DNA of 64,000 nucleotides from Parascardovia denticolens DSM 10105 = JCM 12538 (GCF_001042675.1 NZ_AP012333.1:1798001-1862000); one strand, 5' to 3'. Counted from the stretch's first letter, positions 52,841 to 62,886 are shown. A program made the numbers and translations. The notes: a model not told the origin generated them from the sequence alone.

Positions 52841-53333
52841 GAGTCCTCCTTATGCCTGCGACTCAAGCTCTGGCTATCATTCATTCCTTTGCGGGATGGG
52901 ATGGTTATTCTTCAATTTCTCGAAACAAGCCACAGCCAGTTGAGCAATATCATACATTTTACTGCATGACTAGTACACATCATAGTCCGCAAGGATGAAA
53001 AGGAGGCGAAAAAACGCAAATCTTCCAACGAATACCGCTAGAAGCAAAACCGTCAGACAATCAAATACGGTCCGGGAGACGGGGAGGGAGAAAAGAAAAG
53101 CCCGGTCGCTAGACCGGGCTATCAGAGAGAAGGAGAGAAGAAAGGTTTCAATTATTAAGAGTGGGTATCTCTTAACCAACATCAGGTTGGTAGTTATTAT
53201 TAAAGGGCCCAATCCTTAAGGCTTTCCCTGTGTGTTCCTGAGAAATCGCTGGGAATTGTGCCCTTTTTGTAAAAAACAGCCCTAAGAACTCCCCTTTCGA
53301 ATCATTCGCGGATCATTCGCAGGGCTTTTGCGG
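52841..53333. other. Gene-poor stretch downstream of metG
   Basis: About 490 bases, AT-richer than average. An open frame at 52995-53219 encodes a very basic low-complexity peptide that lacks a ribosome site and crosses the terminator hairpin, so I do not call it. A small inverted repeat CCAAC/GTTGG lies near 53175-53190. The clear element is the terminator at 53099-53120. Confidence 0.5.
53099..53120 (-). terminator. Intrinsic terminator reading on the minus strand
   Basis: AGCCCGGTC, a GCTA loop, then GACCGGGCT: a nine-base perfect stem. On the minus strand it is followed by TTTTCTTTTC, the U-rich tail expected for termination of metG transcription. Confidence 0.75.
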
Positions 53334-55205
53334 CTATTCATCCTTCCGGGTGAGCTTTTCCTGCTCCGATTTCAACCGGGCTTCCTCTTTGGCTTGACGG
53401 GCGGATAGCTCCTTTTCGAACCGATCCAATTCCTCCTCCACAGCTTCGGGAGGGATCTTCTGGAAGAGGGGGCTGGGCTTGGCGATGGGAGTACCTGGCC
53501 GGAGTTCCTCCCGTTCCCAGGCATGGACGGTCTCCCCCAGTCTATAGTTTCCGGTGATGATCGGGTACGAGAAATCAGGATCATCCAAATCGGTCACTTC
53601 CTCCACATGCGGAAGCGGGGAGAAAGTCCCGGTGCCGCCCAAGGTCTCATACACCTTCTGGGCAGAATGCGGCAGGAAAGGAGCCAACATGGTGTTGGCA
53701 TCCATCACGGCCTGGGCGGATGTATACAAGATCGCAGCCAGACGGGCGGGATCGTCCTTCACCTTCCACGGTTCGGTGGCCGAGATGTACTTGTTGATTT
53801 CCTGGACGATGCGCATGGCCTCTGTCAGGGCCGCCTTTTGCCGATGATCCTCAATCAGGCCGCCCACGGAGGCGAACCCCTCTTCGGTCATCTTCAGCAA
53901 GGCCTTATCCTCCTCCTGGAAATCGGAAGGATCGACGGCGGGGATCTGACCGAAATTCTTATGCAAAAGCACGGCCACGCGGTTGACCAGATTGCCCCAC
54001 GAGGAAACCAGCTCATCGTTGTTATGGCGGACGAATTCAGCCCAAGTGAAATCGGAGTCTGACGTCTCCGGGCCGGCGATGGAGATGTAATACCTGACGG
54101 CATCCACCTGATAGCGGGCGAGGATGTCTTTGACGTAAATCACGATGCCACGGGAAGAGCTGAATTTCTTGCCCTCCATGGACAGGAATTCAGAGGCTAC
54201 CACCTGGGTGGGCATGTTCAGCTCGCCGAACTCGCCCGGCTCGCCTCCTTTGCTGCCTTGACCGTTATAGCCCAGGATCTCCGAAGGCCAAATCTGCGAA
54301 TGGAAGGTGATGTTGTCCTTCCCCATGAAATAGTAAGCCGGGGATTGGGGGTCATTCCACCACTGACGCCACAAATCCGGGTCCCCTTGGCGTCGGGCCC
54401 ACTCGATGGAGGCGGACAGATAGCCAATCACGGCGTCGAACCAGACGTAAAGCCGTTTATTCGGGTTATCGATCCAGCCATCCACTGGGATGGGGATGCC
54501 CCAATTGATGTCCCTAGTGATGGCACGAGGCTCCACCTCGTTGAACAGTCCCAGAGAGAAGTTGATGACGTTGGTCCTCCATCCTTGGCGGGTCTTGAGC
54601 CAAGCGTAATTCGCCTCGGCCAAGGCGGGGAGATCCAGGAAGTAATGTTCCGTTTCCTGGAAGACCGGGGTCTCACCGTTGATTTTGGAGCGGGGGTTGA
54701 TGAGATCGATGGGGTCCAACTCGTTGCCGCAATTGTCGCATTGATCGCCGCGAGCCCCATCCGCACCGCAAATCGGACATGTCCCTTCAATATAGCGGTC
54801 AGGCAGGGTACGCCCGGTGGAGGGGGAGATGGCCACCATCTGCGTGCCCTTGTAGATGTAACCGTTCTTCAGGCACTGTTTGAACATCTCCTGGACCACG
54901 TTTTCGTGGTTCTTGGTGGTGGTCCGGGTGAAAAGGTCGTAGCTCAAACCCAAGTTGCACAAATCCTGGGCGATGACGCGGTTATACCGATCCGCCAGTT
55001 CCTGGGCGCTCACCCCTTCGGCGTCGGCCTGGACCAGAATGGGGGTCCCGTGCTCATCCGTCCCCGAAACCATGAGGACCTCATTCCCCTTCATACGTTC
55101 GTATCGGGCATAAACATCGGAGGGGACGCCGAAACCGGCCACGTGGCCGATATGGCGAGGGCCGTTGGCATAAGGCCAGGCAACAGCTACTAATACATGA
55201 GTCAT
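53334..55205 (-). CDS. metG: Methionyl-tRNA synthetase
   Basis: Class I aminoacyl-tRNA synthetase of 623 residues charging methionine. HIGH region in [18 protein letters not shown], a zinc-knuckle pair of CxxC motifs ([18 protein letters not shown]) and the KMSKS-like KKFSSSRG are present. The start ATG at 55205 begins [14 protein letters not shown], close to the catalytic fold as in family members; the frame is open 39 codons further upstream but that part does not look coding. C-terminal basic/acidic helix tail. Confidence 0.97.
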   Translation of the reverse strand: MTHVLVAVAWPYANGPRHIGHVAGFGVPSDVYARYERMKGNEVLMVSGTDEHGTPILVQADAEGVSAQELADRYNRVIAQDLCNLGLSYDLFTRTTTKNHENVVQEMFKQCLKNGYIYKGTQMVAISPSTGRTLPDRYIEGTCPICGADGARGDQCDNCGNELDPIDLINPRSKINGETPVFQETEHYFLDLPALAEANYAWLKTRQGWRTNVINFSLGLFNEVEPRAITRDINWGIPIPVDGWIDNPNKRLYVWFDAVIGYLSASIEWARRQGDPDLWRQWWNDPQSPAYYFMGKDNITFHSQIWPSEILGYNGQGSKGGEPGEFGELNMPTQVVASEFLSMEGKKFSSSRGIVIYVKDILARYQVDAVRYYISIAGPETSDSDFTWAEFVRHNNDELVSSWGNLVNRVAVLLHKNFGQIPAVDPSDFQEEDKALLKMTEEGFASVGGLIEDHRQKAALTEAMRIVQEINKYISATEPWKVKDDPARLAAILYTSAQAVMDANTMLAPFLPHSAQKVYETLGGTGTFSPLPHVEEVTDLDDPDFSYPIITGNYRLGETVHAWEREELRPGTPIAKPSPLFQKIPPEAVEEELDRFEKELSARQAKEEARLKSEQEKLTRKDE

Positions 55206-55477
55206 AAGGCACATTATCCCTAGTAATCCTGACAAAGCAAGCGTTTTTCGATGAGGTGAGTTATTCACTTTTCCTGCTCGAATGGTTGGGGACAAGGATG
55301 GTGGATTCATGTGGATCGTCACCCGCCGGCTGGGTATAAGTCAGGACTTATCCACCCTGTCCACAATTTCCTGACCTCCTCTTGCCTTCCCGGCCTGGCT
55401 GGATACACTGTGATTTACCCCTTGCGAAGACGGGGCGCCGTCGTCCCGGATGCGCAAGGAAGAAGGAAGGACATCCC

Positions 55478-56335
55478 ATGAGAACCGAAATCGTACCCAC
55501 CATGTACGGGTTGAGAGGCAGCGTAGCCAGCGGCCGGACGCCCATATTCCGCACCTGCGGCATCAGCGGGCAAGCGGGCATCTACCGGTTGGTCCACGCC
55601 GGGGTCATCACCCGGCTCGACGAGCAATCTTTCTTCCTGACCACGCAAGCGTCCGACGTCCCCGGCCGGGCGCGGATCATCCGCGGAATCCTTCCTTACA
55701 ACACTGTCGCCAGCGTCTGGCTGGCCGCATGGATCTGGGTTGGAGGGGATTTCCCCTTCGTCATCGATTTGATTTCCTCGTCCCATTTCCGCTCCCCCAT
55801 CCTCGGCAGATCGGTCAGGGTATCCAACCGTTACCTGTCGGATGAAACCATCGCCCATATCGGGGTGCAGAAATTGACCACTCCGGTGCGTACCGCCTGT
55901 GAAATCGCCTGTTTAGGCGAAAAGGAAAGACGAGAGGGGAAAGCCTATTCCGTCATCGGGAAACTGGCCCAGGACTTCGACTTCACCCATAAGGATTGCT
56001 TGCGTTTTCTGGACGCCAATCCTCGCTGGCCCGGCCATGACGACGCCACGGTCGCCTTCCACAACACCAACCTGCAGGCCCATATGCGCCTTCGCCCGGC
56101 GAAGGAACAGACCAGGGAGACCACCTTGCTTTTGGAAGGTCCACAAGGAAGGGACCAGGTGGAGGATTTGACTGGTCTATATGACGGACAGGATGCGGGC
56201 GGCCATCATATCGGGCAGGAGGCCAAGGGGTCGGCCAAGCGGGAGACCAAACGAGATTCAAGGAGGGATGTGGGGCAGGAGGCCGAATGGCAACTCCAAC
56301 AGGGAACCGAGCGCAGGCATGCTCTCCGATTATGA
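55478..56335 (+). CDS. AbiEi antitoxin-like winged-helix protein
   Basis: Protein of 285 residues. The first 170 residues fit the pattern of actinobacterial AbiEi-antitoxin-like proteins: an N-terminal winged-helix segment (ISGQAGIYRLVHAGVITRLD), then LPYNTVASVWLAAWIWVGG and LTTPVRTACEIACLGEKERR. The last 75 residues are low-complexity, rich in Gly, Gln, Lys, Arg. AAGGAAGGA precedes the ATG. No AbiEii-type nucleotidyltransferase toxin follows, so it is probably an orphan relative, whose partner is lost or not needed. Confidence 0.65.
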   Translation: MRTEIVPTMYGLRGSVASGRTPIFRTCGISGQAGIYRLVHAGVITRLDEQSFFLTTQASDVPGRARIIRGILPYNTVASVWLAAWIWVGGDFPFVIDLISSSHFRSPILGRSVRVSNRYLSDETIAHIGVQKLTTPVRTACEIACLGEKERREGKAYSVIGKLAQDFDFTHKDCLRFLDANPRWPGHDDATVAFHNTNLQAHMRLRPAKEQTRETTLLLEGPQGRDQVEDLTGLYDGQDAGGHHIGQEAKGSAKRETKRDSRRDVGQEAEWQLQQGTERRHALRL

Positions 56336-56588
56336 CGGGTTCCAGTTAGATCCCCTTCCCTCCCTTCCTCAGCCGCCCCCGCCACCGCTGAAACTGACCG
56401 CTTATCTGGCAGCCAGCAGCGACCGGGAAGAGGTGCTGACCTATATCGCCGAGAACCGGCCGGATCTGCGTTGTTGGATCATAGCCAACCCACACGCTTC
56501 GACCCGGTTGTTGGAGCGCATCTCTCAATTAGGAGGACCTCATGTCAAGGATTGCTTTGATCTTCTTTTTGATTTTCTGGGCCTTTAG
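56319..56588 (+). CDS. Small variant leucine-rich-repeat protein
   Basis: Protein of 89 residues. After a Pro-rich stretch (PSLPQPPPPP) it has the helical variant-LRR pattern: LTAYLAASSDREEVLTYIA, NRPDLRCWIIANPHASTRLL. Such repeats are found in actinobacterial proteins of unknown function, often many copies; here only about one and a half. It starts inside the end of the AbiEi-like gene (ATG 56319), without a strong ribosome site, suggesting coupling. Stop is 17 bases before the convergent rsmI end. Confidence 0.6.
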   Translation: MLSDYDGFQLDPLPSLPQPPPPPLKLTAYLAASSDREEVLTYIAENRPDLRCWIIANPHASTRLLERISQLGGPHVKDCFDLLFDFLGL

Positions 56589-56604
56589 CCGCCTGCGACG
56601 GGAA

Positions 56605-57489
56605 TCATTCCTTCCCCTGGAGGGCGAGCACGGCGCTGTAGACCTCTTTGCGATTCGGCAAAGAACCATCAGGCAAAGGATGCTCGGAGACCACTTGGGC
56701 TATGGCCTCTTTCACTTTCATCCCTCCCTCTTGCGAGCGCTCAAAGGAAAGCCGGGCCAAATCGGCGAGGGACAGGACGGTGGCCGAAGCGCTCGCGGCT
56801 TCCGCGATGCTGGCTCCTGCGATGACCAAGACGATCTCCCCTCGTGGCGGGTCGGTTTCAACGCCTCGTCTGATACCCGCGATCGGGCCCCGCCTGACCT
56901 CCTCATAATCCTTCGTCAATTCACGGGCCAAAGCCATGGGCCGATCATGACCAAAGACCGCTTCCAAATCCTGGATGGACTCTCCTATGCGGTGAGGGGT
57001 CTCGTAAAACACGATGGTGCGCATCTCAGCTTTCAAAGACCGCAAGGCCTGCATACGTTCACTGTGTTTGCGGGGAAGGAAACCCTCATAGCAGAAGCGG
57101 TCCGTCGGCAGGCCGGACAAGACCAAGGCGTCAAGGACCGCTGAAGGGCCAGGAGCGCAGGTGACCGGAAGGCCACGGTCAATCGCCTGCCGGACAATGG
57201 CCAATCCAGGGTCGTTGATGGTGGGCATTCCGGCGTCGGACACGACCAGCACGGTCTCCCCCTGCTCCACCTGGTCCAAAAGCCCCGAAGCCTTAACCCG
57301 CTCATTGTGGTCATGATAAGCGACGACTCTGCCCGAGACCTTCACCCCCATACGATTGGCCAAATCGTAGAGACGACGGGTATCTTCGGCGGCAACGACG
57401 TCTGCCATCTCCAGCAAGGCGGCCAGACGGGCGGACCCGTCCCCGATGTTCCCTATAGGGGTCGCAGCCAAGACGACCTTGCCTTTCAT
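56605..57489 (-). CDS. rsmI: 16S rRNA (cytidine-1402-2'-O)-methyltransferase
   Basis: SAM-dependent methyltransferase of 294 residues that modifies C1402 in the decoding centre of 16S rRNA. Family motifs: VVLAATPIGNIGD, AEDTRR, VVSDAGMPTINDPG, PGPSAVLDALVLSGLP and FYEGFLPRK-like CYEGFLPRKHSER. Start placed at ATG 57489 by comparison of length; the frame stays open to an ATG at 57579, adding 30 residues. Adjacent and divergent from the protein mannosyltransferase gene, as in mycobacteria. Confidence 0.95.
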   Translation of the reverse strand: MKGKVVLAATPIGNIGDGSARLAALLEMADVVAAEDTRRLYDLANRMGVKVSGRVVAYHDHNERVKASGLLDQVEQGETVLVVSDAGMPTINDPGLAIVRQAIDRGLPVTCAPGPSAVLDALVLSGLPTDRFCYEGFLPRKHSERMQALRSLKAEMRTIVFYETPHRIGESIQDLEAVFGHDRPMALARELTKDYEEVRRGPIAGIRRGVETDPPRGEIVLVIAGASIAEAASASATVLSLADLARLSFERSQEGGMKVKEAIAQVVSEHPLPDGSLPNRKEVYSAVLALQGKE

Positions 57490-57786
57490 AGGCTCGTACC
57501 ATTTCTCTAAATTGTCAGGGTTGGCCCAGGAAGTGGTAGTGGAGGCTGGCCCCAGCGGTTCGACGAACTCATCAGTCATACTTGTAAACCTACCATGCGG
57601 CGAAAACGCAGGGCGAAGGCCGTACTCTGCGAAGATTGGTGAAAGATGGAAGCCAAGACCGGACCTGTCTTGGTTTGGCTGCCTAAGATACGAAAAGAGC
57701 GATAGTACCGATATGCATCAAGACGACATACCCTCAGAACTCGTCGAGACGACGAGGGATCCGCTAAGGAAGATATGGGAGGCGCG

Positions 57787-59601
57787 ATGGCGGCGAAAAC
57801 GCAGATGGACAAGAAGGACGATGAAACCAGAGAAGCCATAAAGACGCCGAAAGACGGGTATATGCCTATTCTTCACGGCAAGTCCGCAGGGGATGGACGC
57901 AGAATCAACCGGCTGCCTAGTCTGGGCGGGAGAGGTTCAGCGCCTACGCAGTATCCCCGGCCTTCCCAGTCTTCGCAACCACCTTCGCGGTCTTCCCAAC
58001 TTTCCCACTCTTCCCAACCCGCTACGTCCGCCAAGGCGGCCCAAGCGTCCCTACCTGCCGTGCGACCAATCGGAAGACAGGAGACCCGGCTTAGCTGGCT
58101 CATCACCGCCTTGGTCACCATCTTCGGCGGCATGCTCAGATTCATTCGACTGGACCAGCCCCACGGCATCGTCTTCGACGAGACCTACTACGTCAAGGAC
58201 GCCTGGACCATGCTTCTGACCGGAGAGGCGCGGGACTGGCCCAAGAAGATCGGGACGACCTCAGTCAACGACCTTTTCGCCTTCGGCAGCACCAACCACT
58301 GGAAATCCACGGCTGAATACGTCGTGCACCCTCCTTTCGGCAAATGGCTGATCGCATTGGGCCTCAAATTCTTCGGAGGGGCCTATAACATCGCCGCTTG
58401 GCGCATCTCCACCGCCATCGCTGGAACCATCGCAATCCTCCTCCTGTGCAGGGTGGCTTTCCGCCTCTTCCGGAGTATTCCCCTCATGGCCATCGCCGGC
58501 CTGCTCATGAGCGTGGACGGTCTGGGAATAGTCATGAGCAGGACAGGAATCCTGGATAACTTCCTCATGGTCCTGGTCCTGGCCGCCTTCCTTTGCCTGC
58601 TTCGCCACCGGGATTGGGCCATTCATCGGCTGAGCACCGCCAGGGATTCCGCGGCAGGCAAGGCCGCCCTGGGGGCTGGGCCCCGTCTTTTCTTCTCCTG
58701 GTGGCGACTCGCGGCCGCGATCTTGCTTGGTCTCAGCTGCTCGGTGAAATGGTCCGGCATTTACTTCTTCGCCGCCTTCGCCGTCATCTCCGTCCTTTGG
58801 GATGCCTGCAACAGGCATGAATTCGGTTTCCGCGGATGGTTCGCGAGCGCCATCCTGCGCGATGGCCTACCTGCGGCCTTATACATGATCCCCACCGTTT
58901 TCCTGACTTATCTGGCAACTTGGGCCGGCTGGTTCATCCACCCTGATTCCTACATGCATCAGTGGGCATCGGCCCATCCAAGCCAAGGGATCGCATGGCT
59001 TCCGGAAGGCCTGCGCTCTTTCGTCGAATATCATCGGCAGATGTGGATCTTCCATACCGGTTTGGATACCCCGCATACATACATGGCCAACGCCTGGCTT
59101 TGGCCTTTGCAGATCCGTCCGACCAGCTTCTGGTGGACCGACCATATAGATGGGTCCCCCGCGCTCTGCTCTCTCTCGCACGGACCCGCCTCTAATTGCG
59201 TGACCGATGTGGTCGCCTTGGGCAATCCCCTCATCTGGTGGCTGGGAACCCTATGCGCCATCCTGGTGGTCGATATCGCCGTCATCGCCCGTCAAGGCGA
59301 TTGGAAGGCAGTGGCGGTCCTGGCCGGATGGCTGGGCGGATGGCTGCCCTGGATCCAATACACGCATCGCACCACCTTCAACTTCTATGCCATCGTCATC
59401 CTGCCTTGGCTGATCCTTTCCATCATCTACCTGCTTGACTGGTTGCGGCAGACGATCCGGGTCCGGGCTTACAGAATCACGGTGGGAATCCTCTTGACCA
59501 CCATCATCGCCATTTCCATCTTCTTCTACCCCATCTGGACCGCCATCCCTGTCACCTATGACTTCTGGCGGGCCCATATGTGGTTCACCACATGGATCTA
59601 G
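57787..59601 (+). CDS. pmt: Dolichyl/polyprenyl-phosphate-mannose protein mannosyltransferase (GT39)
   Basis: Membrane enzyme of 604 residues that transfers mannose from polyprenyl-phosphate-mannose to Ser/Thr of proteins crossing the membrane with Sec. The first 100 residues are Ser/Pro/Gln-rich (SQSSQPPSRSSQLSHSSQ). About ten helices follow; the catalytic DE pair lies in IVFDETYYVKD, and HPPFGKWLIALG and the later LSCSVKWSGIYFF are typical. Start is the ATG preceded by GGGAGG; another ATG 12 bases upstream has AAGGAAG but too close. Signals an active O-mannosylation pathway. Confidence 0.94.
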   Translation: MAAKTQMDKKDDETREAIKTPKDGYMPILHGKSAGDGRRINRLPSLGGRGSAPTQYPRPSQSSQPPSRSSQLSHSSQPATSAKAAQASLPAVRPIGRQETRLSWLITALVTIFGGMLRFIRLDQPHGIVFDETYYVKDAWTMLLTGEARDWPKKIGTTSVNDLFAFGSTNHWKSTAEYVVHPPFGKWLIALGLKFFGGAYNIAAWRISTAIAGTIAILLLCRVAFRLFRSIPLMAIAGLLMSVDGLGIVMSRTGILDNFLMVLVLAAFLCLLRHRDWAIHRLSTARDSAAGKAALGAGPRLFFSWWRLAAAILLGLSCSVKWSGIYFFAAFAVISVLWDACNRHEFGFRGWFASAILRDGLPAALYMIPTVFLTYLATWAGWFIHPDSYMHQWASAHPSQGIAWLPEGLRSFVEYHRQMWIFHTGLDTPHTYMANAWLWPLQIRPTSFWWTDHIDGSPALCSLSHGPASNCVTDVVALGNPLIWWLGTLCAILVVDIAVIARQGDWKAVAVLAGWLGGWLPWIQYTHRTTFNFYAIVILPWLILSIIYLLDWLRQTIRVRAYRITVGILLTTIIAISIFFYPIWTAIPVTYDFWRAHMWFTTWI

Positions 59602-59748
59602 CCCCCGCTTGGCCTCTTCTTCCCCCACCCCGTGATTTGTCAGGATTTTGTCGAGCTTCCCGCCTCCTGGCTCCTCGAGAGGCCACAGGAAAAGTCCTCA
59701 TGTTAGACTTAGCTCAGCGGTTTTGCCTACAGATAAGCAAGGAGCAGC

Positions 59749-60483
59749 ATGCAGGTCATCCACTTTTTCGTCAATCTTCTTAAAGATCCCCGCACCGCTA
59801 TCGCCGGCTGGATCACGACTTTGGGGCTCGGCCCGACCTATGCGATCATCTTCCTGATCATCTTCATCGAGACAGGCGTGGTCTTCTTCCCTTTCCTGCC
59901 GGGCGATTCCCTGCTTTTCGCCGCTGGATACTTCGCCGCCGACCCCAAATATCCGATCACCATCGGCGCCTTGCTGCCTATCGTTTGGCTCGCTCCGATT
60001 CTTGGCGATGAATGCAACTACTTCATCGGCCGTTTCTTCGGCCGCCGAATCGTGGAATCCGGCAAGGTCAAGTCCATGACCCCTGAGCGCATCGCCAAAA
60101 CCGAAGGCATGATCGACCGCTGGGGGCCTCTGGCCGTTTTCCTCGGCCGCTTCTTCCCCTTCATCCGCACCTTCATGCCTTTCTTCGCGGGCATCACCGG
60201 GATGAAATGGCGCCGGTTCGCTCCGTTCAGCATCTTGGGCGGTCTGACTTGGAGCTCCATCTTCACCCTTCTCGGCTACTTCTTCGGCGGCATCCCCACC
60301 GTTCAGCGGCATTTCGAGCTAGTGATCGTGGGGATTCTGCTCATCTCCCTGATTCCCACCTTCGTAGGACTGATCAAGGCCAAGACGAACTCCTCCAAGA
60401 GAAAGAAGGCCGCTCAAGCGGTCGCCAATGACTCCGAGGCTGCTGAAGAAGCCGAAGCCACTGCTGCCTCCGATATCGCCTAA
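59749..60483 (+). CDS. DedA family membrane protein
   Basis: Protein of 244 residues with four to six helices. Characteristic elements are FIETGVVFFPFLPGDSLLF, the segment GDECNYFIGRFFGRR, and GRFFPFIRTFMPFFAGITGM. DedA proteins are required for proton-motive-force homeostasis and some recycle undecaprenyl phosphate. AAGGAG precedes the ATG. The last 35 residues are a Lys/Ala/Glu-rich tail. A tRNA-Ala gene follows 138 bases downstream. Confidence 0.95.
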   Translation: MQVIHFFVNLLKDPRTAIAGWITTLGLGPTYAIIFLIIFIETGVVFFPFLPGDSLLFAAGYFAADPKYPITIGALLPIVWLAPILGDECNYFIGRFFGRRIVESGKVKSMTPERIAKTEGMIDRWGPLAVFLGRFFPFIRTFMPFFAGITGMKWRRFAPFSILGGLTWSSIFTLLGYFFGGIPTVQRHFELVIVGILLISLIPTFVGLIKAKTNSSKRKKAAQAVANDSEAAEEAEATAASDIA

Positions 60484-60621
60484 GGTTTCATGTAAGGTCT
60501 TATGTAATGCCTCGCAGGAGGCCTCGCCTAAGGAACACAGGCCGAAGCGGAAGCGGGAAACCCTCAGTGGCGGCAAGGACTGGGGGCTGGTGTACCATAG
60601 GTGACGTTGGCTTTCAAGCTT

Positions 60622-60694
60622 GGGGCTGTAGCGCAGTTGGTAGCGCGCTTCGTTCGCATCGAAGAGGTCGGGAGTTCGACTCTCCTCAGCTCCA
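60622..60694 (+). tRNA. tRNA-Ala (anticodon CGC)
   Basis: A complete 73-base cloverleaf. The 7-bp acceptor stem GGGGCTG pairs with CAGCTCC (one G-U), D stem GCGC/GCGC, anticodon stem CTTCG/CGAAG with loop TTCGCAT giving anticodon CGC at 60655-60657, and T arm with TTCGACT loop. Discriminator base is A; the CCA end is not encoded. It reads the GCG codon. Confidence 0.96.
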
Positions 60695-60909
60695 CTCCGT
60701 GATGCGGGGTAACCGATGCCCCTGCCCCATCGGTCTTCTTATCGATTTATCGATATTCTTCACTTGTCCAGGCGGCTTTTACGCGGCTGACATGCGGATC
60801 GGTCATCGTCATTGCTTTGCCCGCACATGGTGCTACAACGATTACTGTCATTCCGATCGCTTATGGCTTCGGACGCAAAATTCAAATAAGGTTTATTCAA
60901 AGGCAGGAA

Positions 60910-61641
60910 ATGTTCGAGAGTCTTTCCGACGAAACGATGCTCATAGCGGTGGACATCATCATAATCATGACGATTTCAGCTCTCCTCGGATATACAGCCT
61001 ACCGCATCCTCCGCAACCCTTTTCGCTACCCATATTTCGTTTATACTTTCGACGTATCCTATAAAAGGAATGTTGACATCACAGACTACGTTGATGGATT
61101 CCTGTGCGATGAACGCAATTGGGACATGCTCATCGCCCATCAGCGAAACATCATCGATTGGAAGGAGACGACCGAGGATTACCTGGCATCCTGCGTTCTG
61201 AAGAAGCACCGGACAAAACAGTACCGGGAAATCCTGGATGATCAGCGCGCTTTCCAGTTCGAGACGGTACGCGGGCAGACGCGTTACCGGCAACGGAATT
61301 ATATAAGGTCGTCATATCGGGTCCCTGTTTCGGATAAAAGGCTGGTGGCCAATTGGCAATGGCTCCTCCAACGTCATTACGCGTTATCACAAATCGGATA
61401 TGAGACGACACTCAAAAATTACAGCAGGAAGAACCAGCGTAAGTTGATGACTGCGGCTTTACGCCGACGAATTATGGAACGCGACAACTATACGTGCAGA
61501 CATTGTGGGAAGTATATGCCAGATGAGGTCGGGCTCCACATCGATCACATCATCCCCATCGCGAAAGGCGGCAGAACCATTCCATCGAATCTGCAGGTGC
61601 TCTGCTCAAAATGCAACGGGCGCAAAGGATCCCGAGGCTAG
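60910..61641 (+). CDS. Membrane-anchored HNH endonuclease
   Basis: Protein of 243 residues. A single N-terminal helix (about 13-33, VDIIIIMTISALLGYTAYRI) is followed by a helical domain of about 130 residues unlike anything I recognise, and then a C-terminal HNH domain (about 190-243) with CxxC (TCRHCGKYM), the His of HIDHIIPIAKGG and the terminal CSKCNGRKG zinc-binding pair. The second helix domain has Tyr/Arg-rich segments (YRQRNYIRSSYR). The gene is AT-richer than its neighbours and sits just after tRNA-Ala, a common insertion point, though no integrase is visible. ATG chosen because AAAGG lies upstream. Confidence 0.85.
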   Translation: MFESLSDETMLIAVDIIIIMTISALLGYTAYRILRNPFRYPYFVYTFDVSYKRNVDITDYVDGFLCDERNWDMLIAHQRNIIDWKETTEDYLASCVLKKHRTKQYREILDDQRAFQFETVRGQTRYRQRNYIRSSYRVPVSDKRLVANWQWLLQRHYALSQIGYETTLKNYSRKNQRKLMTAALRRRIMERDNYTCRHCGKYMPDEVGLHIDHIIPIAKGGRTIPSNLQVLCSKCNGRKGSRG

Positions 61642-61677
61642 CCACCCACCCTGGCGGCAGGATCTCGGTGCCGGATT

Positions 61678-62886
61678 TCAGAGCCTGATCCCTCTTTGCC
61701 GGCAATAGGAGACCAACGACTGCGGGTAGACCAAAGACGCCGAACTCCTCAGGTCCTGTATATCGCGTACCCCCAAAAGGGCCATCAGAAGGCGGATATG
61801 TTCTTTCCACTCGTCAACCAGCGCAACGGTTCCCTCCACGCCTTCCTCCTGAATGGCTTTGAGGAAGAATCCGGACAAGCCCACGCAGTCGGCTCCTGAT
61901 GCCAGATATTTCACCACGTCAAGCGGGTTCCGCACTCCCCCTGAGGCGATGATGTGCAGATCGCCGAAACGCTCGCCGACGCTGCGGGCTTCCAGCAAGG
62001 ATCGCAAAGTGCTGATCCCCCAGGAACGAAGATAGGAAAAATCGAGGGAGTCTGCATGAGCTGAACCGTGTAGTTGAAGTTCATTTCGAGCCTCGCCTTG
62101 GCAGCCGAGGCGGCGCAACGCTTCCTTCCGCCGCTCATTTTCGATGCGGATAAAATTCGTTCCCCCCTTACCGGCGAGATCAACCCAGCGAACTCCCAGG
62201 GAATAAAGCCGTTCCACCGTTTCCCGGCTCAAGCCGAACCCCACCTCTTTGACGATGACCGGAACGCCTTTCTTGTCCATGGCGTCCACGATGCGGCCGA
62301 TATGGTCCGTCCAGCCGCGGAAATCACGGGATCCTTCCGGCATCACTATTTCCTGGGCGGCATTGAGATGCAGCTGCAAAGCCTGAGCGTCCACCGTCTC
62401 CACCACCAGCTGAGCCGCCTCAACCGAGTGCTCCGCCCCAAGGTTGGCGATGAAATTCACGTTCGGGTTATCCTTGCGCAAGGTCCGATAAAAACCCTGC
62501 ACTTCCGGTTTCTTGACCAGAATGCTCATGGACCCCAGAGCCATGGCCACACCCGTCCTGGAAGCGACGGCGGCCAGCTGGGAATTCAAAGCGTTGGTCC
62601 CAACAGTCCCTCCTGTCATCGCGTTGATGAAGAAAGGGGAAGACTGGGCGATGCCAGCCACAGTGGAGCTGATGTCAACCTGGTCCACGGCGATTTCCGG
62701 CAAAGCCTGATGAATGAACTCGCATTGATCCAGCTCGTCCCAGACCGCCAGTTGATAAGGCTCGACCTCCTGGGAGCGAATACGGGCGGCCAGGCGAACG
62801 TGGTCGTCTTTCCGGCTGGAGATAGTGGCCCGGTCGTCCACCAGCTCCTGATGAGAACGACCTGGGTTTATCGTAGGCTTGGTCAT
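61678..62886 (-). CDS. fni: Type 2 isopentenyl-diphosphate delta-isomerase
   Basis: FMN- and NADPH-dependent enzyme of about 402 residues converting IPP to DMAPP for polyprenol synthesis. Motifs: SSRKDDHVRLA near the N-terminus, FINAMTGGTVGTN, GSMSILVKKPE, ANLGAEHSV, QLHLNAAQEIVMPEGSRDF and WVDLAGKGGTNFIRIE, plus ASGGVRNPLDVVKYLASGA for phosphate/FMN binding. The protein is about 50 residues longer than common type 2 enzymes, at both ends. Start at ATG 62886. It relates to the pmt and cell-wall genes in this window by supplying polyprenyl carriers. Confidence 0.95.
   Translation of the reverse strand: MTKPTINPGRSHQELVDDRATISSRKDDHVRLAARIRSQEVEPYQLAVWDELDQCEFIHQALPEIAVDQVDISSTVAGIAQSSPFFINAMTGGTVGTNALNSQLAAVASRTGVAMALGSMSILVKKPEVQGFYRTLRKDNPNVNFIANLGAEHSVEAAQLVVETVDAQALQLHLNAAQEIVMPEGSRDFRGWTDHIGRIVDAMDKKGVPVIVKEVGFGLSRETVERLYSLGVRWVDLAGKGGTNFIRIENERRKEALRRLGCQGEARNELQLHGSAHADSLDFSYLRSWGISTLRSLLEARSVGERFGDLHIIASGGVRNPLDVVKYLASGADCVGLSGFFLKAIQEEGVEGTVALVDEWKEHIRLLMALLGVRDIQDLRSSASLVYPQSLVSYCRQRGIRL

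Noticed and set aside
52995-53219. Basic 74-codon frame downstream of metG
   Set aside because: Spans a terminator hairpin, low-complexity Arg/Lys product, no ribosome site.
56542-57144. Plus-strand frame starting MSRIALIFFLIFWAF with AGGAGG ahead of its ATG
   Set aside because: The ribosome-like site and hydrophobic start are tempting, but most of the frame is antisense to rsmI and the first part overlaps the end of the variant-LRR gene in another frame.
60622-61700. tRNA-Ala as an integration site with an att duplication
   Set aside because: No second copy of the tRNA 3' end is seen in the following kilobase and no integrase gene is present in the window.
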